From a virus, in IMG/VR virus record IMGVR_UViG_3300020601_000079, positions 1 to 23,310 of that record: DNA of 23,310 bases; one strand, written 5' to 3'. Of the stretch, positions 1 to 6,671 are shown in pieces. Position numbers and translations under genes: made by a program. How positions within the stretch are numbered: position 1 is the stretch's first letter; the number at the start of each line of letters is the position of its first letter. Under the pieces are notes generated by a model. That model made no database searches, was not told the DNA's origin, and was given only the letters and a program-made list of their open reading frames with translations.

Positions 1-1
1 C

Positions 2-736
2 CTCTGTGCTGCGCTTAACAGGGAAGGCATATCAGCAGAGCACATATCTGGCTACACACCAGAGAGCGAAAGATTGGCACTCTACGAGGCTCACCGGGCA
101 GGTGACTTTCAACTGCTATGCAACTCCATGCTTCTCTCGGTCGGATACGATGACCCTGGAGTGTCACTGCTTTGCGACATGTACAGCACTAAGAGCAAAA
201 TCATGTTCACGCAACGAGCGGGCAGGATCTGGCGCACGGCACCGGGAAAAGAGGATAGCGTCTATCTAGATTTTGCCGGTAATCTTCGCAGGCATGGCTT
301 TCCAGAGGACATCATCCCGGTCAGTCTTGATGATGGTGAGAAGAAATTCCGGGAAGAGAACCAGGTAAAGAAAGAAGAGAAAGAGCCTAAGATGAACACC
401 TGCCCGCAGTGCAGCTCTCTGTTTCAAGGCCGTCGCTGTTTCTCGTGTGGCTATGAGATACCAAAAAATGAGTCTATCTATCACGACGACCAGATCCTAA
501 AGAAAGTCGAAAAGGTTACGATGCAAGACAAGACTCGGTTTTACCAGGAGCTATTAGGTTACAGCCTAGACCAAGGATACAACGAAGGTTGGGCAGCGTG
601 GACTTACAGGGACAAGTTCGGAGTCTGGCCAAAGGGCATAGACAAGATCGCTCGCAAGCCTCGCAGCGATGATGTTCTGGGATTTATCAAACACAAAATA
701 ATAAAGGCCTCACATGCTAGAAGAAATACTCGGTAG
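2..736 (+). CDS. SF2 DEAD/DEAH-type helicase, C-terminal part (5' end outside window)
   Basis: The reading frame is open from the first bases, so the gene starts upstream of the window. The visible 244 codons hold the second RecA-like domain of a superfamily 2 helicase: a GIS..HI.GYTP..ER stretch (about nt 26-75), a VGYDDPGV motif (about nt 140-163), and motif VI QRAGRIWR (nt 212-235), whose arginines normally contact ATP. A CPQC...CFSC zinc ribbon follows (cysteines at nt 401-412 and 437-448), then a lysine-rich tail. The expected role is DNA unwinding in phage replication or recombination, in the cytoplasm. The C-terminal zinc ribbon is common in phage helicases of this group. The gene overlaps the primase-like gene by 23 nt, which suggests translational coupling. 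The helicase call is firm; the exact substrate is unknown. Confidence 0.9.
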   Translation, partial: LCAALNREGISAEHISGYTPESERLALYEAHRAGDFQLLCNSMLLSVGYDDPGVSLLCDMYSTKSKIMFTQRAGRIWRTAPGKEDSVYLDFAGNLRRHGFPEDIIPVSLDDGEKKFREENQVKKEEKEPKMNTCPQCSSLFQGRRCFSCGYEIPKNESIYHDDQILKKVEKVTMQDKTRFYQELLGYSLDQGYNEGWAAWTYRDKFGVWPKGIDKIARKPRSDDVLGFIKHKIIKASHARRNTR

Positions 737-1160
737 GTTAGATAAGGTAAGAAAATCAGGCAAGAACTACACAGCCTGCTGCCCAGTTCACGATGACAAC
801 TCGCCATCGATGAGCATTACAGAGAAGGATGGTCGGGTGCTGATGCACTGTCATAGCTGTCTCGCTAACGGTAGAGACGTGGTAGCCGCATTGGGATTAC
901 CCATAGACGTGCTCTTCGCTGAGGCCAGAGAGCGCACACATGACCCTGATTGGCTGCTTAAGAAAACTGAGGATGAGGATTCAGCTCTGATCGTGATAGC
1001 ATACGCCGGAATAGAAAGGGGCGAGCGCCTCAAGTACAGCGACAGGAAGGCCTTGAAGGTCAGCATTGCTAGGAGGGAGCTAAGAAAGCAAAAGGGCATC
1101 CCTCAGCTCAACATGTATTTAGATTGGAACCCATTTGATGAAAGCCAACTTCCAGTTTAG
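714..1160 (+). CDS. DNA primase-type zinc-binding (CHC2-like) protein
   Basis: A 148-residue protein whose first 60 residues match the zinc-binding domain of DnaG-type primases: C23-x2-H26, an SPSMSI strand at about 30-35, then C46-x2-C49 and a GRDVVAALG helix. In this family the zinc domain recognises the template trinucleotide that starts a primer. No TOPRIM catalytic domain is present. The remaining 85 residues are charged, with an RRELRKQK basic patch, and are not recognised. It is therefore either a stand-alone zinc module acting with a polymerase or helicase encoded elsewhere, or part of a split primase. The start codon at 714 has AAAGG six bases or so upstream and lies inside the end of the helicase gene. 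Replication role likely; exact activity uncertain. Confidence 0.8.
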   Translation: MLEEILGRLDKVRKSGKNYTACCPVHDDNSPSMSITEKDGRVLMHCHSCLANGRDVVAALGLPIDVLFAEARERTHDPDWLLKKTEDEDSALIVIAYAGIERGERLKYSDRKALKVSIARRELRKQKGIPQLNMYLDWNPFDESQLPV

Positions 1161-1362
1161 GCGTAGATACGAACCGCCTACCCAAGAAAACAAGAAAGAA
1201 CTCCAAGCTCAATTAGATCAACAAGTTAGACAGTTTCTTGAGAATGGTGGTAAGATACAGAAAATTCCAACCGGCCTATGTGTGAATCACAGTAGGGTCT
1301 CACGCGATTCTAGGCAGGTCCGGTCAATGAGCGAAGAATCATCGGGGTTAAGTGATGGGTAA
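1138..1362 (+). CDS. Small hypothetical protein, possible transcriptional regulator
   Basis: A 74-residue basic protein. A TTG lies directly before the ATG at 1138; I chose the ATG, which has GGAAC about eight bases upstream. The middle part, with QAQLDQQVRQFLENGG followed by KIQKIPTG (about residues 25-48), resembles a short segment seen in small phage proteins often labelled transcriptional regulators. No helix-turn-helix is obvious to me, so that label is weak. The C-terminal third is rich in Ser and Arg and looks disordered. The gene overlaps the primase-like gene by 23 nt and the next small gene by 8 nt, so it sits in a tightly coupled chain leading into the terminase genes. Confidence 0.65.
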   Translation: MKANFQFRRRYEPPTQENKKELQAQLDQQVRQFLENGGKIQKIPTGLCVNHSRVSRDSRQVRSMSEESSGLSDG

Positions 1363-1546
1363 GGGTTCAGGCAGAAGGCCTTTAAAAATAGACAAGGCTA
1401 AGTTCGAGTCTAACTGGGATCAAATCTTCGGGAGCAAGAAGAATGCCGATCAGAAAGACCAAGAAGGGTTACAAGATAGACCGAGTACCGGGTTACAGCG
1501 AGACGAAGAAGGAAGCCGAGAAACGGCTCCGAGCGGTCAAGGCTAG
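1355..1546 (+). CDS. Small hypothetical phage protein (KGSGRRP...NWDQIFG type)
   Basis: A 63-residue protein. A GTG at 1352 precedes the ATG at 1355 in frame; the ATG is chosen, with GGGG about eight bases upstream. The first 30 residues carry MGKGSGRRP and NWDQIFGSKK, a pattern I recognise from very short phage proteins of unknown function encoded just before the terminase. Those proteins usually end soon after the IFG motif. Here the frame continues for about 34 more residues across the next ORF (start 1443), and that tail is probably just the out-of-frame reading of the nested gene. Function unknown. The motif makes the N-terminal half credible; the tail is doubtful as a selected sequence. 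Confidence 0.6.
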   Translation: MGKGSGRRPLKIDKAKFESNWDQIFGSKKNADQKDQEGLQDRPSTGLQRDEEGSRETAPSGQG

Positions 1547-1574
1547 CCAGGCAGCAAGGTCCAAGGGAAAGTAA
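1443..1574 (+). CDS. Small basic hypothetical protein, nested out of frame in the previous gene
   Basis: A 43-residue Lys/Arg-rich ORF starting MPIRKTKKGYKIDRVPGYS and ending in AARSKGK. It begins inside the previous small gene in a different frame and overlaps it by 104 nt. GGAG lies about eight bases before the ATG. The pattern KGYKI..VPG followed by a T/SxxEAEKRLRAVKA helix is familiar from tiny proteins found next to phage terminase genes, which is why I believe this frame is the selected one here. It has about 17 basic residues and no membrane segment, so it could bind nucleic acid; that is inference only. The next gene begins two bases after its stop codon. Confidence 0.6.
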   Translation: MPIRKTKKGYKIDRVPGYSETKKEAEKRLRAVKASQAARSKGK

Positions 1575-1575
1575 G

Positions 1576-1731
1576 ATGATCCCGGTGGACGATGGGTTAG
1601 TGCCTATGACTAGGGACGAGATAGAAGCTCTACTTAAGAAGCACGGAAACCCTGTCCACAACGAAAAGTGGTTAGAGGAAGTATTCAAGATCGCCAGACT
1701 AATCGAACGAGCACATGGTATATACCTATGA
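1576..1731 (+). CDS. Small hypothetical protein upstream of terminase
   Basis: A 51-residue ORF with the sequence start MIPVDDGLVPMTRDEIEALL. It contains an acidic helix (about 13-22), a KHGNPVHNEKWLEEVFKIARLIERAHG helical stretch (quoted in two parts: KHGNPVHN and EKWLEEVFKIARLIERAHG), and no cysteine or membrane segment. It starts two bases after the stop of the nested basic ORF and its stop codon overlaps the ATG of the small terminase (ATGA, 1728-1731). That tight packing and the continuous open frame support it as a real gene. Such small helical proteins next to terminases are common, but I do not recognise a named family. Function unknown. Confidence 0.6.
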   Translation: MIPVDDGLVPMTRDEIEALLKKHGNPVHNEKWLEEVFKIARLIERAHGIYL

Positions 1732-2120
1732 CAGCAGGACGCCCATCTAAACTGACCGACGCTCTCATTGAGCAGGCAGGTAGATACGCAACAAAAGACT
1801 ACAGGCTACAAGGTGAAGTCATTCCAACAATAGAGGGATTGGCTTTGTTTCTAAATGTATCAAGGTCCACGCTCTACAATTGGAAGGGCGAGAATCAAGA
1901 ATTTTTGGACATTTTAGAGAGCCTTATGTCAATGCAGGCCAAGGAGCTTGTTTCTAACGGCCTAACAGGCGATTTCAACTCGACTATCACAAAGCTTATA
2001 CTGACTAAGCACGGCTACTCAGACCGTGTTGAGCAGGACGTGACAAGCTCTGATGGCGCATTAGCCCCGACCAGTATTGTACTGAGGGGAGTGCGGGCAG
2101 ATGACAGCAGCGACGATTGA
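1728..2120 (+). CDS. terS: Terminase small subunit (gp3-like DNA-packaging protein)
   Basis: A 130-residue protein that recognises phage DNA and hands it to the large subunit during packaging. The frame is open further upstream, but the ATG at 1728 gives the typical MTAGRPSKLTDALIEQA start and forms an ATGA overlap with the previous gene. Residues 33-50 (IEGLALFLNVSRSTLYNW) form a helix-turn-helix, the DNA-binding unit of small terminases. The section with LTGDFNSTITKLILTKHGY (about 86-104) matches the C-terminal region of the P22 gp3-like packaging family. The acidic tail ends in DDSSDD. It overlaps the large subunit gene by 20 nt, as expected for partners made together. Confidence 0.88.
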   Translation: MTAGRPSKLTDALIEQAGRYATKDYRLQGEVIPTIEGLALFLNVSRSTLYNWKGENQEFLDILESLMSMQAKELVSNGLTGDFNSTITKLILTKHGYSDRVEQDVTSSDGALAPTSIVLRGVRADDSSDD

Positions 2121-3378
2121 TATACCAGACAAGCTAGTCCCTGTCTTTGAGGGTAAGGCTAGATACCGTGGTGCCTATGGTGGCCGTGGTTCTGGCAAGA
2201 CTCGCACCTTCGCTCTAATGACGGCTCTAAGGGGTTACCAGGAAGGCAAGGCGGGCAGGGAGGGCATAATACTCTGCGGTCGTGAGCATCTAAACTCTCT
2301 CAGCGAATCCTCTCTCGAGGAGATCAAGGCCGCTATCGGTTCCGTGCAGTTCCTAGCTGACTACTACGAGGTCGGTGAGCGGTACATCCGCAGCAAAGAC
2401 GGAAGGATCAATTACGCATTCGCCGGTCTCCGCACTAACGTAGACTCCCTTAAATCTAAGTCACGCCTACTGTTAGCCTGGGTGGATGAGGCAGAGAGTG
2501 TAAGTGAGACAGCGTGGCAGAAGCTCATACCGTCGGTCCGAGAGCACGACTCAGAGATTTGGGTGACATGGAACCCAGAGAGCAAGAACTCAGCAACTCA
2601 CAAGCGATTCCGTGAAGACCCGCCTAATGATGCCAAGATCGCTGAGATCCAGTGGTCAGACAATCCGTGGTTCCCTGATGTACTAGAGCAGGCAAGGCTA
2701 GAGGACCTAGAGAAGCGGCCAGACATCTATCAGCACGTCTGGGAGGGTGACTTCCGTATACACGTTGAGGGCAGCTATTACGCCATAGAGATGCTACAGG
2801 CCAAGACTGACGGCAAGATCTGCGCTGTGCCCTATGACAAGTCTGCTGCGGTGGTGACTTCTTGGGACCTTGGTATGGCTGACACGACCTCTATCTGGTT
2901 CGCTCAGTACATCGGCAAAGAGATCCGCATCATTGACTACTACGAGAACTCTGGCTGCGCTCTAGACCACTATGTGCAGATGCTCCAGGGTAAAGGCTAC
3001 ACCTACGATCAGCACATCCTACCGCACGATGTCCGGGTCAAGGAGCTAGGCACCGGCAAGTCTAGGCTAGAGGTATTGCAGTCTCTAGGTCTGAACAACG
3101 TCATAGTCGCCCCTATGCTTGGCATCGAGGACGGCATACAGCAGGTGCGCTCAATGATCCCGCAGTGTTGGTTCGATGAGGAACGCTGCGAGCGTGGCAT
3201 TGACGCTCTAAGGCAGTACCGCAGGGATTGGGATGAGAACGGCAAGCACTGGCGTGGCAGGCCTCTACACGATTGGACCTCTCACGCATCTGACTCATTC
3301 CGTTATCTAGCAGTGGGTTACAAACCTACACACGTCTGGGGCGGTCCTATCCGTCGCAACATCCGAGGGATCGCTTAG
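2101..3378 (+). CDS. terL: Terminase large subunit (packaging ATPase-nuclease)
   Basis: A 425-residue motor protein that pumps DNA through the portal and cuts concatemers. The ATPase domain shows Walker A GGRGSGKT at residues 27-34, Walker B LLLAWVDE at 123-130 with catalytic E130, and the coupling motif VTWNP at 155-159. The RNase H-like nuclease domain shows SWDLGMADTTS with D256, LPHD with D310, and HASDSFRY with D398, which are the likely metal ligands. The length is close to the usual 420-500. The pattern fits the Terminase_3/PBSX-like group. Its start overlaps the small subunit gene by 20 nt. All key residues appear intact. Confidence 0.96.
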   Translation: MTAATIDIPDKLVPVFEGKARYRGAYGGRGSGKTRTFALMTALRGYQEGKAGREGIILCGREHLNSLSESSLEEIKAAIGSVQFLADYYEVGERYIRSKDGRINYAFAGLRTNVDSLKSKSRLLLAWVDEAESVSETAWQKLIPSVREHDSEIWVTWNPESKNSATHKRFREDPPNDAKIAEIQWSDNPWFPDVLEQARLEDLEKRPDIYQHVWEGDFRIHVEGSYYAIEMLQAKTDGKICAVPYDKSAAVVTSWDLGMADTTSIWFAQYIGKEIRIIDYYENSGCALDHYVQMLQGKGYTYDQHILPHDVRVKELGTGKSRLEVLQSLGLNNVIVAPMLGIEDGIQQVRSMIPQCWFDEERCERGIDALRQYRRDWDENGKHWRGRPLHDWTSHASDSFRYLAVGYKPTHVWGGPIRRNIRGIA

Positions 3379-3382
3379 TCTG

Positions 3383-3392
3383 TGTTATACTC
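3383..3392 (+). promoter_or_regulatory. Candidate extended -10 promoter element
   Basis: The 40-bp gap after the large terminase contains TGTTATACTC, which matches an extended -10 (TGnTATAAT) with one mismatch. No -35 hexamer is seen at the right spacing. It would place a transcript start about 20 bases before the start codon of the 3419 gene. The same ten bases occur again at 6193-6202. Sequence match only; it could be chance. Confidence 0.3.
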
Positions 3393-3418
3393 ATGTCATC
3401 GGTACATGAGGACATCAC

Positions 3419-5560
3419 ATGGCAGACCCCAGAGATCTAGAGAAAGCTTTGTACGAAAGGCTTCGCAATAGATACCCGGCAGCAATACCTCAACAGATGA
3501 TTCCAACAGATATGTCTCTAAGGGACAGGATGTCGTCTGGAATATTAAACATGATGGGTGAGAATACTGATCCTGTCGCAAGGCGCAGAGCGCAAGGCTT
3601 AATGAGCGCAATGGACTTTGGCCCTGGTGTTGTTGTTGGCGCTGTAGATCTTCTAGATGCTCAGAACGCATACGAGCAAGGCAATAAGGCTGAAGCTGCT
3701 ATTGGAGCAGGAACAGGTCTACTGTCCATAGTTCCGGGCGGTAGAGCGGTGGCTCAAGGTGCTGAGACTGTTGGCCGCTCAATCATGAATAAAGCAAAGC
3801 CTGCTATAAACTTAACCGATCTGCCGAGAGCTAACATAGTTCAGACAGTGCCAAAGGAAGTAAAAACCGCCGAGCGAGTAGGCACAACTGGTGCTTATCG
3901 TGGCGCCCCTAGAAATGTAGATAGCGAAGGCAAGTTAAGGACTATGAGAAAGAATCTTAGGGATTCTTTATCCAGGGGCACTATTGGTCGTGATTGGTAC
4001 GAGAGAAGCTCTCGCACAGCCTCTGAGTTAACTGGCGGTCGTGAGGGTTATAAGGATTTATACTCTGGAACCGTTGCCCTGACTTCAGCAGGTGCGTCTG
4101 TTCCTGCTAACCAGACATTCGCTGTGCGTGGCTATAATCAAGCTATCACAGGCAATGAGATAAACACCGGCAGATTCCCAACCAATGCAGCAGCGGGAGT
4201 TCAGGGCATGTTATCTGGTCAGCCTACTGAGTTTGGACCGAAACGTGGGCCATTCTATGAGGCTTTGAACGTGCCTCCTGGTGAGTCTGCATCTCGCCCT
4301 ACTAATGATCTGTGGATGGCTAGAGCGTTCGATTACAGGACCCCAGAAGGTGAAACCTGGAGTGAGGGTTTAGGTGAGGCTCAGCACCGATTCATGGACA
4401 AGGAAATTAATAACCTGGTTGATTGGGCTAACGACAACAAGGTAGGCGGTTTTGATAACTGGACTCCAGAGAAGGTCCAAGCATCTATCTGGGTAGACAC
4501 TAAAGCGCGATCTGAAGGCACGAGCGTAGACGCTGCTGCTTACGATTTCTCTGATAACCTGCGCCCATTGACAGCTAACATCAATGTAGAGTCCGAGCCT
4601 GCTCGTGGTCTTATGCACTTAGCGGGATCACAAGACAACCCAATGTATGCTGAACTGCTACAAGAGGGCCAGAGACGCATTCTAAGCAACGATCAAGGCC
4701 AAGACATGGTTGCGCTCGCTGCCGGTGGATTAACTCGCCAGACGGCCCCTGGTTATGGATATTACAAGGGTGTCTCAGCTCCTGCCGATACCATTAGGGT
4801 GATGGCCGCTCCATCTACCGGAAGCAATCAGATTGATCCTGCATCTAGAGGTCTTCTTGAGGGAATAGCTGCTACTCAGGGCCTGCTTAGAGGACAAGAG
4901 TCAGTAGGCTATAACTTCGTCCGTCCAGGCGGCAAGCTAACAGAGCGCAACGCTGCTATGGTTGATATAGGTAAACCGGCAGAGCAGGCGCAAATGCTTT
5001 CCGTAGGAGCAAGGTTAGACGAAGAGTTTGGTGGAGCAATCATACCCACCAACACTGACTACGGTATGAATTACCTGGTAGTGGATGACCTATCAGATTG
5101 GGCAAGGTCGAATGGAATAGATCCAGAGAATGCAGATGCTGTGGCTAAAGGTTGGCAGGCTAAACTTCGGCAGATAACTAAAGCTGAGCTAGACGCCAAA
5201 CCAGAGTTCGGCGTAAACAGCGGTGATCTAGTAGGCTCTTTTGAGGCATTTAAGCCAAGCGAGTACCTGCCCGCAATAGAGCAATCAGGTGCTACAGGCC
5301 TTCTCAGTAGAGCCGCCCAGGATGCAGCCCCTGCTTTAGAGCAGCTAGATGAGGCGCTGATTAAGGAGTACCCAGATATAGGCGTCAGGAGTCAGATTCT
5401 GATGACGACTCGGAATGCACTAGCCGAAGGTGGCATCGCTCGTGTTCGTGAGCTTGTGGATCAGGGTATACTACCTGTGGTGGCTCTTGCTGTAATTGGA
5501 ACCGCTGCCGTGACTCAGCAACGATCTCGTCGAGACGGCGGTGGAACCGACGGAGTTTAG
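3419..5560 (+). CDS. Large putative virion (internal/ejected) protein, unknown family
   Basis: A 713-residue protein. The ATG at 3419 has ATGAGGA about eight bases upstream. Residues about 60-125 form a Gly/Ala-rich, weakly hydrophobic segment (MDFGPGVVVGAVDLLDAQ and the following GAGTGLLSIVPGG) of a kind seen near the start of large internal virion proteins. Residues about 165-375 form a compact, charged, Trp-rich domain with GPKRGPFYEAL (273-283) and TNDLWMARAF (295-304). Similar blocks occur in hypothetical proteins of environmental phages, but I cannot name a function. A short hydrophobic stretch lies near the C-terminus (about 685-697), before a basic RSRRDGGG tail. Its last 176 nt run opposite to a probable minus-strand gene. 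Virion role is inferred from position and composition. Confidence 0.7.
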   Translation: MADPRDLEKALYERLRNRYPAAIPQQMIPTDMSLRDRMSSGILNMMGENTDPVARRRAQGLMSAMDFGPGVVVGAVDLLDAQNAYEQGNKAEAAIGAGTGLLSIVPGGRAVAQGAETVGRSIMNKAKPAINLTDLPRANIVQTVPKEVKTAERVGTTGAYRGAPRNVDSEGKLRTMRKNLRDSLSRGTIGRDWYERSSRTASELTGGREGYKDLYSGTVALTSAGASVPANQTFAVRGYNQAITGNEINTGRFPTNAAAGVQGMLSGQPTEFGPKRGPFYEALNVPPGESASRPTNDLWMARAFDYRTPEGETWSEGLGEAQHRFMDKEINNLVDWANDNKVGGFDNWTPEKVQASIWVDTKARSEGTSVDAAAYDFSDNLRPLTANINVESEPARGLMHLAGSQDNPMYAELLQEGQRRILSNDQGQDMVALAAGGLTRQTAPGYGYYKGVSAPADTIRVMAAPSTGSNQIDPASRGLLEGIAATQGLLRGQESVGYNFVRPGGKLTERNAAMVDIGKPAEQAQMLSVGARLDEEFGGAIIPTNTDYGMNYLVVDDLSDWARSNGIDPENADAVAKGWQAKLRQITKAELDAKPEFGVNSGDLVGSFEAFKPSEYLPAIEQSGATGLLSRAAQDAAPALEQLDEALIKEYPDIGVRSQILMTTRNALAEGGIARVRELVDQGILPVVALAVIGTAAVTQQRSRRDGGGTDGV

Positions 5561-5594
5561 CCTGGAATAATTCGTCGTGCTCTGGTGTGATCAT
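5385..5594 (-). CDS. Probable minus-strand small gene antisense to the 3' end of the 3419 gene
   Basis: A 69-residue ORF on the minus strand, starting MITPEHDELFQAKLRRFHRR. I chose the ATG at 5594 because AAAGGGAG (plus-strand 5602-5609) sits seven bases before it, one of the best ribosome sites in the window. The frame is open further up to a TTG at 5624, without a comparable site. A near-consensus sigma-70 promoter lies upstream at 5651-5679. The protein has a basic helical first half and a Ser/Glu/Asp-rich tail (SESSSESDS), with no membrane segment. I do not recognise the family. It lies fully opposite the last 176 nt of the large gene plus 34 nt of the gap. If transcribed, its RNA would also pair with the mRNA of that gene. 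It could be a small regulator or an antisense RNA; function unknown. Confidence 0.55.
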   Translation of the reverse strand: MITPEHDELFQAKLRRFHRRLDEIVAESRQRFQLQQEPPQVVYPDPQAHEHERCHLRLVHSESSSESDS

Positions 5595-5601
5595 GATGTG
5601 G

Positions 5602-5609
5602 CTCCCTTT
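5602..5609 (-). promoter_or_regulatory. Strong ribosome binding site for the minus-strand gene
   Basis: Read on the minus strand, this is AAAGGGAG, seven bases before the ATG at 5594. It fixes the start of the antisense gene and is hard to explain otherwise, because it lies in the non-coding gap 5561-5666. Confidence 0.55.
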
Positions 5610-5650
5610 AGCTGTATGCCGCAAAGTAGGAAATAAATCGCAAGAGCGTG

Positions 5651-5679
5651 ATTATAGGACATAGAAATGGCAATCACAA
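5651..5679 (-). promoter_or_regulatory. Minus-strand sigma-70-type promoter
   Basis: On the minus strand, TTGTGA (plus 5674-5679) and a perfect TATAAT (plus 5651-5656) are separated by exactly 17 bases. The -10 matches consensus 6/6 and the -35 4/6. The expected start of transcription is near 5644, giving a leader of about 50 nt to the ATG at 5594. The -35 lies inside the first codons of the adaptor gene. This is the best promoter-like sequence I found in the window. Confidence 0.55.
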
Positions 5680-6287
5680 CTTACACAGAGCTGAAGTCTA
5701 CAATAGCTGACTTCCTCAACCGGGACGACCTGACGGCTGTTATCCCTACGTTCATCTCTCTGGCAGAGGCTCAGATGGAACGTGAGGTGCGTCACTACAA
5801 GATGCAGAAGCGATCTGAAGGTCAGATAGACACCAGGTACTCACAGTTACCGGCAGACTTCCTCGAGCCTGTTCGCTTTCACCTTGATGACGGCAGATCT
5901 ACCCGGCTAGAGCTTGTTACCCTGGATGACATGCTGCAATTCCGCATGGAGAGCAACGACGCCCAGGGCAAGCCTAGATACTACGCTATGTCAGGCGAGG
6001 CCATTGAGGTCTTCCCTACGCCAGACACTACCTACAGCGGCGAGCTACTGTACTACGCAGAGCTAGAGCCACTATCAGACTCTAACGCCTCTAACTGGCT
6101 GCTAGAGATGTCACCAGATGCCTACCTGTACGGGGCGCTTATGCAGTCTGCACCGTACCTGAAGGATGACGCCCGAATGGCGGTCTGGAGTATGTTATAC
6201 TCTGGCGCTGTAGCAGGAACTAATTTGCAGAGCGATAAAGCCAAGTCAGGCGGCTCTGGACTACGACTTAAGATCAGGAGCTATTAG
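5667..6287 (+). CDS. Phage head-tail adaptor protein (SU10 adaptor-like)
   Basis: A 206-residue protein that would dock on the portal and connect it to the tail. The N-terminus, MAITTYTELKSTIADFLNR followed by IPTFISLAEAQMEREVR, and the SQLPADFLEPVRFHLD block (about residues 59-74) match adaptor proteins of phiEco32/SU10-type podoviruses. A PDAYLYGALMQSAPYL helix (about 151-166) is also typical. AGGA lies seven bases before the ATG. The TAG stop is directly followed by the ATG of the next gene. The 106-bp region before it holds the minus-strand promoter and no other plus-strand gene. Confidence 0.82.
   Translation: MAITTYTELKSTIADFLNRDDLTAVIPTFISLAEAQMEREVRHYKMQKRSEGQIDTRYSQLPADFLEPVRFHLDDGRSTRLELVTLDDMLQFRMESNDAQGKPRYYAMSGEAIEVFPTPDTTYSGELLYYAELEPLSDSNASNWLLEMSPDAYLYGALMQSAPYLKDDARMAVWSMLYSGAVAGTNLQSDKAKSGGSGLRLKIRSY
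6193..6202 (+). promoter_or_regulatory. Second copy of the candidate extended -10 element
   Basis: TGTTATACTC, identical to 3383-3392, lies inside the adaptor gene about 85 bases before the next gene start. No -35 is visible. A related TGGTATACT occurs at 12668-12676. Weak evidence. Confidence 0.2.
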
Positions 6288-6671
6288 ATGAGCTTTACTA
6301 ACGCATTTGAAACAGATGTCCTCTCGTGGGGCTTAACAGCAGACTCAGTTACACGCCCTACAGCGTGGTACATCGGCCTGTTTACATCGGACCCTACTGA
6401 CACTGGCGCTGCCGGTACAGAGGTCACAGGCGGCTCATACGCTCGCACAGCGGCTACCTTCACTGTTACAGGTGACACGGCTAGCAACAGCGGTGCGGTA
6501 GAGTTCCCTGCTGCTACTGCGGATTGGGGCACAGTGAGCCACATTGGCGTATTCACGGCCTCTAGCGGCGGCACTATGCTAGTCCATGCGGTCCTCACGA
6601 CTGCCAAGGCTATCGCCACAGGGGACGTTTTCCGCATCCCTACTGGTGATCTGGACATTACTCTAGACTAA
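6288..6671 (+). CDS. Tail fibre-like structural protein (Gp80-like)
   Basis: A 127-residue beta-rich protein. Key signs are the RPTAWYIGLFTSDPTDTG stretch (about residues 23-40), TEVTGGSYART (about 44-54), FPAATADWGTVSHIGVF (about 73-89), a GGTMLVHAVL strand, and a closing PTGDLDITLD. This pattern is that of a small protein commonly annotated as phage tail fibre protein. It starts directly after the adaptor stop and shares one base with the next gene (TAATG at 6669-6673), so the genes are translated as a block. Its exact place in the virion is not shown by the sequence. Confidence 0.72.
   Translation: MSFTNAFETDVLSWGLTADSVTRPTAWYIGLFTSDPTDTGAAGTEVTGGSYARTAATFTVTGDTASNSGAVEFPAATADWGTVSHIGVFTASSGGTMLVHAVLTTAKAIATGDVFRIPTGDLDITLD

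Noticed and set aside
6284-6658. Minus-strand ORF of 124 codons
   Set aside because: It mirrors the well-supported fibre gene 6288-6671, has no ribosome site or promoter, and its composition is what an antisense reading of an Ala/Thr-rich gene gives.
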